Shown here in pieces: positions 25,602-32,813 of a stretch of DNA of 46,485 nt. The stretch comes from Candidatus Electrothrix aarhusensis (GTDB lineage Bacteria > Desulfobacterota > Desulfobulbia > Desulfobulbales > Desulfobulbaceae), in assembly GCA_004028505.1 (NCBI GenBank), contig MTKO01000077.1, positions 1-46,485 of the forward strand. The letters run 5' to 3'. Below the pieces are notes generated by a model that ran no database searches, was not told where the DNA came from, and was given only the letters and a program-made list of their open reading frames with translations. The first letter of the stretch is position 1, and each line of letters begins with the position of its first letter. Position numbers and translations under genes: made by a program.

Positions 25602-25910
25602 GAGAGCGATCCTGATCCATTCATCGGGCGTTTCGGACATTACTTTCTTGACTTTGAGGATTCTCCACCCTCGAAGATTCGATGAACCATTTATTCTAAC
25701 TTCTTGGTCTGGTGCTGCATCAAACTCTAATACTTTTGAACCACACCAATCGACAGTCAACTTTAGACTATGTGGACCAGATGGAATCACACTTTCAAAT
25801 GTTCCGCCATTTTTGATTTCACCAATTTCTTTGTCATCAAGAACAACTTTGTATTTTCTGGCAAAATCAGAAAATGCTTTATCTCTAGTTAAAATTAATT
25901 TCGAACTCAT
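25596..25910 (-). CDS. Cassette-type PEGA-like small protein
   Basis: 104 residues forming a predicted beta-sandwich: KYKVVLDDKEIGEIKNGGTFESVIPSGPHSLKLTVDWCGS. This is the pattern Y-x-V-x-[LV]-D...[IV]-G-x-I-x-N-G...G-x-H-x-[LI]-x-[LV]-x-[IV]-D-W of a very common family of small proteins carried by gene cassettes and genomic islands. GWRILK near the end is also typical. The biochemical role is unknown; similarity to PEGA domains suggests ligand or surface binding. Its stop codon falls inside the attC-like site, so gene and site look like one cassette. Confidence 0.7.
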   Translation of the reverse strand: MSSKLILTRDKAFSDFARKYKVVLDDKEIGEIKNGGTFESVIPSGPHSLKLTVDWCGSKVLEFDAAPDQEVRINGSSNLRGWRILKVKKVMSETPDEWIRIALT

Positions 25911-25941
25911 AATCCCTCACCTGACAAAATTAAAATTAATA

Positions 25942-25954
25942 GGGGGCAGACCCC
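25942..25954. repeat. REP-like palindrome (GGGGGCAGACCCC)
   Basis: A short palindrome of the GGGGTCAGACCCC type, directly after the 3' end of the protease-like gene. A perfect version is at 26974-26988 before the same gene, so the two bracket it. Repeats of this kind are frequently spread by REP-associated tyrosine transposases. Confidence 0.5.
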
Positions 25955-25962
25955 GATTCATC

Positions 25963-26943
25963 TCATCGCATATCATTATGCGACATTGAAACAATATTTT
26001 TGAATTGCAATAAACAGTCACAAAACATCGATTCAAGTGTCTCCTCTTTACATAATGATACATCCTTTTTGTAATAATATTGCAGTTGCATCCGTATAAT
26101 ATGAATACAGAATAAATAAATTTTATCATTTTCACCTAAGTTGCTACCGTATGACAAACAATCATAGAGCCGTTCAAATGTCCTTGGGTGAGTATTGAAT
26201 GTAAGACCCTGAAAGCAATCAGTTTCATTTGCCTGTAAACATAATAACGCTATTGCAATACCAAAAGTAGAATCAGAAACTTGCTGATATTTTTTTCCCT
26301 CTAATATCATTAGAGTAGCACGTTTGTCAGCGTCTTTTTCTTCTGTTATAGAATTTTCTAAAGCCAAATTGGTATGATTCAAAGAAATATGAGCTATTTC
26401 ATGATGAAACATCCATCTTATTGCATAAAGAAATGCCTCATTTACATTTAGAATAAGCATTCTTTGTTCACTAGCATCTTTGCTTTGTTCGACATTTATA
26501 GACAGCTTGACAGGACGAACAACGGGAGAAGGATAAGAGGTCGGCCAACTTCTTCTTTCTTTTATATTATCCTTTGCCCATTTTTCTAAATCAAAAGCAG
26601 TGCGGCATTTTTGATTCTTGCTCGTATCAAAATATTTTCCTTCTTTTCTGCTAACAAAGGCGATATATTCATGATAATACGTATAATATAAATATGTAGC
26701 AGACCATATATATTCAAGCGTGGGAATGGTTGTAGTAATAGCTTTTAACTTTGTATCTACAGATAATCTAAATTCATTTATATCAATAAAATTAAGATCA
26801 AGAATGCCAATTTCACGAAGTTGATCAATGTGCTCAGGTGCTACTTGGTAAGGAGAACGACGAATTTCTTCATGCAGATGTAATATTGGAGATTTAAAAA
26901 TACAACCATCTATATCAATTTCAAGATCTTCTTTTTTATTCAT
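25963..26943 (-). CDS. HExxH zinc metalloprotease, possibly Lit/peptidase U49-like
   Basis: 326 residues, AT-rich. HHEIAHISLNH at 180-190 contains HEIAH (181-185), the zinc-binding HExxH. EEKDADKRAT (201-210) supplies the acidic third ligand about 20 residues later, the spacing of gluzincin-like soluble proteases. The layout (long N-terminal helical part, central HExxH, then EKxAD and a helical tail) is that of the U49 family to which the phage-exclusion protease Lit belongs. Lit cleaves EF-Tu on T4 infection. The assignment to U49 is tentative; the protease class is well supported. It lies in an island of defence and TA genes between two REP-like palindromes. Confidence 0.6.
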   Translation of the reverse strand: MNKKEDLEIDIDGCIFKSPILHLHEEIRRSPYQVAPEHIDQLREIGILDLNFIDINEFRLSVDTKLKAITTTIPTLEYIWSATYLYYTYYHEYIAFVSRKEGKYFDTSKNQKCRTAFDLEKWAKDNIKERRSWPTSYPSPVVRPVKLSINVEQSKDASEQRMLILNVNEAFLYAIRWMFHHEIAHISLNHTNLALENSITEEKDADKRATLMILEGKKYQQVSDSTFGIAIALLCLQANETDCFQGLTFNTHPRTFERLYDCLSYGSNLGENDKIYLFCIHIIRMQLQYYYKKDVSLCKEETLESMFCDCLLQFKNIVSMSHNDMR

Positions 26944-26973
26944 AAAACTTTTCTCATCAATGGTTAGGAAAAT

Positions 26974-26988
26974 AGGGGTCAGACCCCT
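26974..26988. repeat. REP-like palindrome (AGGGGTCAGACCCCT)
   Basis: A perfect 15-bp palindrome, just upstream of the start of the protease-like gene (26943). It matches the variant at 25942-25954. Directly after it, AAAATGTTGCGATATC resembles AAACATTATGCGATATC at about 24658-24674, so a longer repeat unit may be present. Confidence 0.55.
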
Positions 26989-27072
26989 CTAAAATGTTGC
27001 GATATCCTGAACAGAGATCCGGCAGGGGCCTTTAGGCTCTCTCTCCTGCCCTGTTTCCAATCCTGTAACCTC

Positions 27073-27453
27073 TCAGGGAGAAGGAAAGCTGTAATTAAGG
27101 CCGAATTCAACTCTGAAATCTGTAGCTTTGACCTGAGGAATTATCTTGCCTTTTATTTTTTTTAATTCAACAATTCCATATTTCTCCAATGTTTTGAGTG
27201 TACGGGAAAGGTTTGATTTCTTTCTGCTTGTTATCCCTTCAAGTTCAGTAATAGAGCGAGGCTTATTTGCGATGATAACCCGTAATAACTCCTGATTCTC
27301 AGCACTCAAAACCTGAGACATTGATTTTGTGGATTCAAACCACACCTTGGGTTCATCTTTTCTCGGCTTGTAAGCACCCTTTGCTATCGCTAAGGTTCTC
27401 TTGATATAATTTTCTTTTGATATAATTCCTATATTCATAACTCTGATTGCCAT
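27073..27453 (-). CDS. tumA: TumA-type antitoxin, winged-HTH (HVO_A0114 type)
   Basis: 126 residues. A winged helix-turn-helix at about 52-110 (NQELLRVIIANKPRSITELEGITSRKKSNLSRTLKTLEKYGIVEL) is of the MarR-like HVO_A0114 group, which acts as the antitoxin partner of TumE/DUF6516 toxins. It begins 12 bp after the toxin gene, in the order toxin first, as usual for this pair. The N-terminal 45 residues probably neutralise the toxin, while the HTH should bind the operon promoter for autoregulation. Confidence 0.8.
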   Translation of the reverse strand: MAIRVMNIGIISKENYIKRTLAIAKGAYKPRKDEPKVWFESTKSMSQVLSAENQELLRVIIANKPRSITELEGITSRKKSNLSRTLKTLEKYGIVELKKIKGKIIPQVKATDFRVEFGLNYSFPSP

Positions 27454-27465
27454 GTCATTACCTCG

Positions 27466-27819
27466 CTAATCTATAACGGCGTTCACATCGTTCCAAAAAT
27501 CTTCCAGAAGCTGATACGCGCTTTCAAATTCATAGGGCCTCACTACAGATTCCTGATGCCTGTGATCCCAAGTTTTCCTAACCCCGGAAAATTTCTTCTT
27601 CTTCGGCGGCTTTATACCGTGAGCGTTGTCGTACCCGACAATTCTTCTATTGTACCTATCGTGCAAAGTGAGAGAGTATCTGATTCCATGAGGAATATGC
27701 ACATTTACTGCGGTAGAGTGAGCTTTAAATTTCACCCAATATCCGTTGTCCATAGGAAACACTTCTCCGTCAAGCTGCAAAAGTGTTTCGAGTCCTGAAT
27801 CTATTTTCGGTTTAGCCAC
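27466..27819 (-). CDS. tumE: TumE-family toxin (DUF6516)
   Basis: 117 residues with the family hallmarks: YWVKFKA near residue 27, the central HGIRYSLTLHDRYNRRIVGYDNAHGIKPPKKKK, then TWDHRHQ and YEFESAYQLLEDFWNDV at the end. The conserved YDNAH, DH-x-H and C-terminal W are the probable active-site residues. TumE proteins are growth-inhibiting toxins neutralised by the HTH antitoxin encoded next to them, present here at 27073-27453. It is the first gene of its operon. Confidence 0.85.
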   Translation of the reverse strand: MAKPKIDSGLETLLQLDGEVFPMDNGYWVKFKAHSTAVNVHIPHGIRYSLTLHDRYNRRIVGYDNAHGIKPPKKKKFSGVRKTWDHRHQESVVRPYEFESAYQLLEDFWNDVNAVID

Positions 27820-27991
27820 TCTTTCTTTCCTGTATTAAAGTTGTGATGAGATCATAACTCTTTCGCGCATTTTTGTCTCTTTAATTCTACTTCATTTTTA
27901 CACTACCTACTTTAGGTCTTTAATGTTTTTCGTAATAATACAATTTGTTCTTCTCCCAAGGTGGGCCGGAGAGGGCTGCAGATCAACCCTC

Positions 27992-28258
27992 TCATTCGTA
28001 ATGAGTCCACAAACGGATAACCTTGACGGTCTTTTCACTGTCAATAATCTGATAGACTATCCGACGCTGAATATTTATTCGTCGGGAGTATGCACCGGAT
28101 AAATCACCTACGAGCTTCTCAAACGGGGGAGGTGTCTGATAAGGGTTGTCCCGGAGAACGTCCAGCAGCTTTTCAGCTTTTTTCCGCAATCCAGAGGAAG
28201 AAAGTTTTTTGGCATCTTTCAATGCCTGCTTCGTATAGAAAATTTTCCATATCACCAT
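27992..28258 (-). CDS. Txe/YoeB-family mRNA interferase toxin
   Basis: 88 residues of the RelE superfamily, YoeB/Txe branch: KIFYTKQALKDAKKL, GLRKKAEKLLDVLRDNPYQTPPPFEKL, then DLSGAYSRRINIQRRIVYQI with the catalytic Arg/Glu region, and VKVIRLWTHYE with the conserved His-Tyr at the C-terminus. YoeB toxins cut mRNA in the ribosome A site. It overlaps its antitoxin gene by 7 bp and is translated after it. A short GAGAGGG/CCCTCTC hairpin covers its stop codon. Confidence 0.9.
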   Translation of the reverse strand: MVIWKIFYTKQALKDAKKLSSSGLRKKAEKLLDVLRDNPYQTPPPFEKLVGDLSGAYSRRINIQRRIVYQIIDSEKTVKVIRLWTHYE

Positions 28259-28494
28259 TCAATGTCCTCTTCACACTCGCTGAGAGGAACGGCCAGCCCT
28301 TCCTTGATCGACTTCCTCATACCTGGAACGGACATCAGGTAAAGCGTTTCTTGTATAGCTATCCAGTCTTCTTCGGAAATCAGCACAGCATTTCCTCTTT
28401 TTCCGGTAATTGTGACAGGTTGATGTGAAGCGGCAGTATCATCTATCAGGCGATAGAGTTTCGAACGTGCCTGAGTAGCAGTTAACGTCGGCAT
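28252..28494 (-). CDS. YefM/Phd-family antitoxin
   Basis: 80 residues. LTATQARSKLYRLIDDTAASHQPVTITGKRGNAVLISEEDWIAIQETLYLMS is the classic YefM/Phd N-terminal DNA-binding and dimer fold. The C-terminal part (KEGLAVPLSECEEDIEW) is the disordered toxin-binding tail. It comes first in the operon and overlaps the toxin gene, so it is made in excess and represses its own promoter. A CGTACG-centred dyad lies 40 bp upstream. Confidence 0.9.
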   Translation of the reverse strand: MPTLTATQARSKLYRLIDDTAASHQPVTITGKRGNAVLISEEDWIAIQETLYLMSVPGMRKSIKEGLAVPLSECEEDIEW

Positions 28495-28533
28495 AATTCA
28501 CCTCGTAAATATTTTTTCGGAGTATCCATACAA

Positions 28534-28543
28534 AACGTACGTT
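28534..28543. promoter_or_regulatory. Possible YefM operator dyad
   Basis: The palindrome AACGTACGTT lies 40 bp upstream of the yefM-like start, where its autorepressor should bind. YefM of E. coli recognises TGTACA-centred dyads, so CGTACG is a reasonable variant. Function is inferred from position only. Confidence 0.35.
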
Positions 28544-28586
28544 ATTACGAACGCCGAGTCAAGAGAAATAATTTATGCCAATCCTA

Positions 28587-28615
28587 TTGACAACAAATCA
28601 TCTTACCCGTACCAT
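28587..28615 (+). promoter_or_regulatory. Promoter of vapBC
   Basis: TTGACA (28587-28592), a spacer of 17 bp, then TACCAT (28610-28615). A perfect -35 and a fair -10 lie about 40 bp before the VapB-type start, on the strand opposite the yefM operon. Confidence 0.5.
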
Positions 28616-28656
28616 GAAAGTATGATTTACTCAGCATACAATAAAGAGGTAATAAT

Positions 28657-28890
28657 ATGCGAACAACTTTGAACATTGATGACTTTCTGTTTCAGGATCT
28701 CATGAGCATAACCAGAGCAAAGACCAAAACAGAGGCCGTCAGAACAGCCCTGACAGAATATTTACGCATGAAGCGGAAAGAAAAGGTGCTCAATATGCGG
28801 GGGAAACTGAACATCAATGATGATTGGCAAAAGCTACGCCAACAGGAAATGACGGAATCTGAGGAGTACAATAGTGAACGTATTGATTGA
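28657..28890 (+). CDS. vapB: VapB-type antitoxin (ribbon-helix-helix)
   Basis: 77 residues. MRTTLNIDDFLFQDLMSITRAKTKTEAVRTALTEYLRM is the short RHH fold seen in VapB antitoxins of the DUF2191 group; the C-terminal part wraps the toxin. AAAGAGG precedes the ATG. It overlaps the toxin start by 17 bp. As for other such pairs, the RHH dimer probably represses its promoter. Confidence 0.88.
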   Translation: MRTTLNIDDFLFQDLMSITRAKTKTEAVRTALTEYLRMKRKEKVLNMRGKLNINDDWQKLRQQEMTESEEYNSERID

Positions 28891-29257
28891 CACTTCTGCC
28901 TGGATTGATTTTTTCCGGAATACTGACGGAGCCGCCGGAGACCTGGTCGCTGACCTGATCCGCCTTGACCGGGCGTATTTAACAGGTCCTGTTATGGCCG
29001 AACTTCTGCATGGTGTTCGCAGTAAACGAGAAGCAACACAGCTGCATTCTGTTTTTGCAACAATACCTGTTCTGGAAATCAGTCAGAAAGATTGGATCGC
29101 GACAGGCAATACATTGCATACACTGCGAAAAAAAGGCCTGACAATTCCTCTCACAGATGTACTGATAGCCTCGGTTGCTATCGCCAACAACATGCCGATT
29201 CTCACCTTGGACAAACATTTCCGGCACCTTTCAGCTGAATGCATCCAGATTCCCTGA
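28874..29257 (+). CDS. vapC: VapC-family PIN-domain ribonuclease toxin
   Basis: 127 residues with the PIN signature: IDTSAWIDFFR (first Asp, at about residue 6), PVMAELLHGVRS (Glu), then IPLTDVLIASVAIANNMPILTLDKHFRHL with two more Asp. These four acidic residues bind the metal in VapC RNases, which cut tRNA or rRNA. The start is a GTG inside the vapB gene, the typical overlap for translational coupling. Confidence 0.93.
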   Translation: MNVLIDTSAWIDFFRNTDGAAGDLVADLIRLDRAYLTGPVMAELLHGVRSKREATQLHSVFATIPVLEISQKDWIATGNTLHTLRKKGLTIPLTDVLIASVAIANNMPILTLDKHFRHLSAECIQIP

Positions 29258-29416
29258 AGTCATAAGCTCGGTATGTGTTTTCATGTTGTGATGTCCTGTC
29301 CTCCTCTTTCCGTATCTCAACACCAAAATTCAACAGGAGCCAAAATCAACCCTTGACAAAAGAAGTGATTGAGCAATATAGTCATATTCGCATCTATCTA
29401 TTTGACATGGAGGTAT

Positions 29417-29761
29417 ATGAAAACGTTTATACGTATAATGAAGGCGTTGTCCGATCCGAACAGGGTAAAAATCATCAAACTTCTGAGGCAAAAAGAACTT
29501 TGTGTCTGCGAGATGACCGCGTTGCTCGGTCTGGCGCAGCCGACAGTGTCCAAGCATCTGAAAAATCTTGAAGATGCTGGCTTGGTTGCATCAAGCCGGG
29601 AAGGTTCCTGGGTGAACTACCGGCTTGCCGCAGGGGAGGAATCAGTCTATGCCGAAACCATGCTGAACAATCTTGCGGGCTGGCTGGACGATGATCGTCA
29701 AATTCAAGAAATTTTGGCCAGATTGCCCCAAGTTGATCGGGAACGAATTTGCGCCGCCTAA
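29417..29761 (+). CDS. ArsR/SmtB-family repressor
   Basis: 114 residues from the ATG at 29417, which has GGAGG just before it; the frame is open further up to 29369. A winged helix with ALSDPNRVKIIKLLRQKELCVCEMTALLGLAQPTVSKHLKNLEDAGLV contains CVCEM, the metal/arsenite-binding pair of ArsR proteins (ELCVCDL in the classic case). It heads the operon 29417-32813 and is very probably its repressor, released by arsenite or a related thiophilic compound. Confidence 0.92.
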   Translation: MKTFIRIMKALSDPNRVKIIKLLRQKELCVCEMTALLGLAQPTVSKHLKNLEDAGLVASSREGSWVNYRLAAGEESVYAETMLNNLAGWLDDDRQIQEILARLPQVDRERICAA

Positions 29762-29778
29762 ATTCAAAGGAGAACAGA

Positions 29779-30009
29779 ATGAACATTAAGATTTGCGGAC
29801 CCGGTTGTAAAAAATGCGAGCAGGCTGCTGAAACAGTACGAGAAGCTGTTGCCGAGGCCGGGCTTGAGGTTGAGATTGAAAAAATATCTGATTTTGCAGA
29901 GATGGCGAAATTGGGGGTGCTGTCCACGCCAGCAGTCATTGTTGACGGTCAGGTGAAATGTGTGGGTAAAGTTCCCTCTAAAAAAGAAATTTTATCTTGG
30001 ATTGCATAG
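29779..30009 (+). CDS. Small redox-active disulfide protein (thioredoxin-like)
   Basis: 76 residues from ATG 29779 (AAGGAG upstream); an in-frame ATG at 29749 lies inside arsR. MNIKICGPGCKKCEQA has the CxxC redox pair, with LSTPAVIVDGQVKCVGKVPSKKEI after it, where the cis-Pro of thioredoxin folds is in TPAV. It belongs to the TM0996/MTH895 group ('redox-active disulfide protein 2'), very often encoded beside arsR and YraQ-type permeases. It may reduce or hand over a metalloid to the permease. Confidence 0.9.
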   Translation: MNIKICGPGCKKCEQAAETVREAVAEAGLEVEIEKISDFAEMAKLGVLSTPAVIVDGQVKCVGKVPSKKEILSWIA

Positions 30010-30032
30010 AAAGATAACGCCGGGAAGACAAC

Positions 30033-31157
30033 ATGGAACCCATTAAACCGACAGGCTGCTGTGGAGCTGATGCTGAACTTCATCAGATAACTGATGAGGA
30101 AAAGCAAAATGAACACAATGAGCACAACGAGCAAAAAGACCAGAAGATGAAACGGGTCGCATGGGGCATCTTCGGGATCGCCCTCTGGTTTGTCCTGTAC
30201 AAGCAACTTCTGCCGTTTTCCCATTGGTTTGCCTATAGCCTGCTGGGCCTTGCTCCGGGCAGTCATTTTGGCGAGGCGGTGCAGTTTTTCGTCTATGACA
30301 GCCCCAAGGTTATGATGCTTCTGCTCCTGATTGTCTTTGCGGTCGGAATAGTGCGCAGTTTTTTCACCCCGGAAAAAACTCGCAGCCTACTTGCCGGAAA
30401 AAGAGAAGTAACCGGTAATATCATGGCGGCAAGTCTGGGGATTGTTACACCCTTTTGTTCCTGCTCCGCAGTGCCGCTTTTTATCGGCTTTGTCCAGGCA
30501 GGCGTACCCTTGGGCGTCACCCTGTCTTTTCTCATCGCCGCTCCTATGGTCAATGAGGTCGCGCTGGTTCTTCTTTACGGTCTCTTGGGGTGGAAGATTG
30601 CCGGTCTTTATCTGGTGACAGGTCTTGCTGTAGCCATTGTTTCTGGCTGGATTATCGGTCGTTTTAACATGGAATCCTCTATTGAAGACTGGGTACGGGA
30701 AATACGGGCTGGAGAACAGCTGGACATGGATACTCAGCTTACCTGGACAGATCGCATTGAGCAGGGTAAAGAAGCGGTGCGGGATATTGTCGGTAAGGTC
30801 TGGCCCTATGTTATCGCCGGTATCGGGGTAGGCGCGGCCATCCACGGTTATGTGCCTGAAGACTTTATGGCCGCTGTTATGGGGAAAGATGCCTGGTGGT
30901 CGGTGCCTGGAGCGGTCTTGGTTGGTATCCCGATGTATTCCAATGCAGCGGGTATTGTACCGATCGTTGAAGCCCTGCTCGGTAAAGGGGCTGCTCTCGG
31001 AACGGTACTGGCCTTTATGATGAGTGTTATCGCCCTGTCCCTGCCGGAAATGGTGATCCTTCGCAAGGTACTGAAGCCTAAGCTTATAGGGGTGTTTATC
31101 GCAGTAGTGGGGGGCGGCATCCTGCTCACCGGTTTCTTATTCAATATGATTATTTAG
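30033..31157 (+). CDS. YraQ/DUF318-family permease (ArsP-like)
   Basis: 374 residues, about eight to ten transmembrane helices. FCSCSAVPLFIGFVQAGVPLGVTLSFLIAAPMVNEVAL is the signature of the UPF0718/YraQ family: the CSCS pair and P-x-V-N-E of the transport core. A second copy of the pattern is GIPMYSNAAGIVPIVEALL, so the protein is built from two inverted halves. An Asp/His/Glu-rich hydrophilic segment (about 1-40, with CCGADAEL) sits at the cytoplasmic N-terminus. Family members such as ArsP export trivalent organoarsenicals; others have unknown substrates. Confidence 0.88.
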   Translation: MEPIKPTGCCGADAELHQITDEEKQNEHNEHNEQKDQKMKRVAWGIFGIALWFVLYKQLLPFSHWFAYSLLGLAPGSHFGEAVQFFVYDSPKVMMLLLLIVFAVGIVRSFFTPEKTRSLLAGKREVTGNIMAASLGIVTPFCSCSAVPLFIGFVQAGVPLGVTLSFLIAAPMVNEVALVLLYGLLGWKIAGLYLVTGLAVAIVSGWIIGRFNMESSIEDWVREIRAGEQLDMDTQLTWTDRIEQGKEAVRDIVGKVWPYVIAGIGVGAAIHGYVPEDFMAAVMGKDAWWSVPGAVLVGIPMYSNAAGIVPIVEALLGKGAALGTVLAFMMSVIALSLPEMVILRKVLKPKLIGVFIAVVGGGILLTGFLFNMII

Positions 31158-31199
31158 CCGTTTTTTTAAGAAACCTTCAAACTTTCGATAAAACCAAAT

Positions 31200-31676
31200 A
31201 TGAAAAGAAGATTTTCTGTCGCTCTTGTTTTTTTCAATTTGATCCTGCTTCTCGGATCAGCAACCATTATTTCCGCCGATACCCTTGATGACTACCTGAC
31301 CGGATTTACCTATCAGGAACGCAAGGATATGAAAATTGACAGTAAAGAGCTGGTTGCTTTGCTCAAAAAAGGTGAAGCTCAGCTTGTTGATATTCGTTTT
31401 CCTGAAGAATTTGCTGCGTGGAGCATGAGTTTTTCTGTGAATATTCCGCTTAATGAACTCCCTAGCCGCCTTGGTGAGCTTGATACAACAAAAATGATTG
31501 TCACCGCCTGTCCCCACAAGGATCGAGCCGCCTTAGCGCGTATGTATCTTGCTCTCAAGGGTTACCGAGTAAAATATCTCAAAGACGGACTTCTTGGCCT
31601 CGCTGACCTTCTGCGTGGTGATCGGGCCAAAGAATTCATAAACAGTACCAGCCAATTAAAATCTAGAAAAAATTAA
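31200..31676 (+). CDS. Secreted single-domain rhodanese
   Basis: 158 residues. Residues 1-26 form a signal peptide. The rhodanese-like fold follows: IDSKELVALLKKGEAQLVDIRFPEEFAAWSMSFSVNIPLNEL, then the active loop TACPHKDRAA with the catalytic Cys, and LALKGYRVKYLKDGLLGL at the end. Periplasmic rhodaneses carry persulfide sulfur. It lies between the permease and a periplasmic thioredoxin, so sulfur or thiol chemistry outside the cytoplasm seems to be part of this operon's job. Confidence 0.85.
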   Translation: MKRRFSVALVFFNLILLLGSATIISADTLDDYLTGFTYQERKDMKIDSKELVALLKKGEAQLVDIRFPEEFAAWSMSFSVNIPLNELPSRLGELDTTKMIVTACPHKDRAALARMYLALKGYRVKYLKDGLLGLADLLRGDRAKEFINSTSQLKSRKN

Positions 31677-31693
31677 TAAACAGAAACCACAGT

Positions 31694-31888
31694 ATGAAAA
31701 AAGCATATATATTTTCTATCGTATTCTCCCTGCTTCTGCTCTCTGTTCCAGTAATTATTCCGGTAATGGCAGCAGGCGCAACGGAGAAAACCGCGAAAAC
31801 CACTGAGGTTCCGGTGCCCGACATGGTCAACATGGTGGATTTGGGTGCCCATAAATGTATTCCCTGCAAGATGATGCTCCGATCCTGA
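31694..31888 (+). CDS. Periplasmic thioredoxin, N-terminal part (frameshifted)
   Basis: The 5' part of a thioredoxin gene (31694-32112). A signal peptide covers about residues 1-28 (AYIFSIVFSLLLLSVPVIIPVMA), then a linker and VDLGAHKCIPCKMM with the redox CIPC. The frame breaks at 31876: one more G (ATGATGG) gives KCIPCKMMAPILKKM, which continues in the downstream ORF. With the repair the protein has 139 residues, normal for a single-domain secreted thioredoxin. The tail LRS of this ORF is an artefact of the break. Confidence 0.85.
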   Translation: MKKAYIFSIVFSLLLLSVPVIIPVMAAGATEKTAKTTEVPVPDMVNMVDLGAHKCIPCKMMLRS

Positions 31889-32112
31889 AAAAAATGACCG
31901 CCGAATATGAAGGCCGAGCAGCCGTTATTTTTATAGATGTCTGGAAGGATCCGAGCCAAAGCAAGAAATTCAAGATATCCACCATTCCGACCCAAATTTT
32001 TTTTGATGCACAAGGCAAAGAAGTCTATCGCCACCAAGGCTTTCTGTCTGAGAAGGACATCATCAGTCAATTTGCCAAGATGGGTGTCCAACAACCAGCC
32101 AAGGTGAAATAA
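31855..32112 (+). CDS. Periplasmic thioredoxin, C-terminal part
   Basis: The second part of the same thioredoxin gene. From APILKKMTAEYEGRAAVIFIDVW to FKISTIPTQIFFDAQGKEVYRHQGF it is an ordinary thioredoxin fold with the cis-Pro in TIPT; the first residues (MYSLQDD) are out of frame and not real. The stop TAA overlaps the ATG of the ccdA-like gene by one base (TAATG), so the two are translationally coupled. The pair thioredoxin plus CcdA carries electrons from the cytoplasm to periplasmic thiols. Confidence 0.85.
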   Translation: MYSLQDDAPILKKMTAEYEGRAAVIFIDVWKDPSQSKKFKISTIPTQIFFDAQGKEVYRHQGFLSEKDIISQFAKMGVQQPAKVK

Positions 32113-32813
32113 TGGACAGTGTATTTATCACCGTCAACGCCTGGATGACGAACGGGGGCTGGATCGCCGCCTTTGGCTGCCTGCTCTGGGGAATGGTTTC
32201 AGTGCTGTTTAGCCCCTGTCATTTGGCCTCTATTCCCTTGATCGTGGCCTATGTCGGCGGTCAGGACGAATTGGTGGAAGGGAAGCGGGCCGTCAAGTTC
32301 GCCGTGCTTTTCAGTGTCGGCCTTTTTATCACCATTGCGGCGGTGGGGATTATCTGCTCTCTGTTGGGTAGAATGCTGGGTGACGTCGGGTCGTATTGGA
32401 CAATCCTTATCGGCGTTATTCTGCTTTGGGTGGCTGGCGATATGCTTGGCGTGGCCAAATGCTCCATGCCCAGCAATAGCATGATGTCGAAATTACAGTT
32501 AAAGGGGTCTTTCGGTGCCCTTACGCTCGGGCTGGCTTACGGCATACTCTCCGGCTCCTGTACTTTTGGTTTTATCGCCCCTATTCTGGCCGTTATCACG
32601 GTTCAGGAAAAAATTGCCACCGGTATACTGCTCATTACCCTTTTCGGTATCGGTCATTGCCTGCCCATCGCTGTGGCAGGCAGTTCTACGGCCACGGTCA
32701 GGAGGCTGTTGGAAAGTTCCTCCTTTGGCCAAGGAACGAGCTGGTTTAGAAAGGGGGCAGGTGTAGTCATCACTGGTTTGGCTCTTTATTTTATCGTGCT
32801 TCCCTTTGTCTGA
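32112..32813 (+). CDS. CcdA/DsbD-type transmembrane thiol electron transporter
   Basis: 233 residues, six hydrophobic segments. The two redox cysteines are in LFSPCHLASIPLIVAY (TM1) and SGSCTFGFIAPILAV (TM4), each followed by Pro-rich turns as in CcdA and the core of DsbD. They pass electrons from cytoplasmic thioredoxin to a periplasmic acceptor, here very likely the thioredoxin encoded just upstream. It is the last gene of the arsR-type operon; no cytochrome c maturation genes are near. Confidence 0.87.
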   Translation: MDSVFITVNAWMTNGGWIAAFGCLLWGMVSVLFSPCHLASIPLIVAYVGGQDELVEGKRAVKFAVLFSVGLFITIAAVGIICSLLGRMLGDVGSYWTILIGVILLWVAGDMLGVAKCSMPSNSMMSKLQLKGSFGALTLGLAYGILSGSCTFGFIAPILAVITVQEKIATGILLITLFGIGHCLPIAVAGSSTATVRRLLESSSFGQGTSWFRKGAGVVITGLALYFIVLPFV

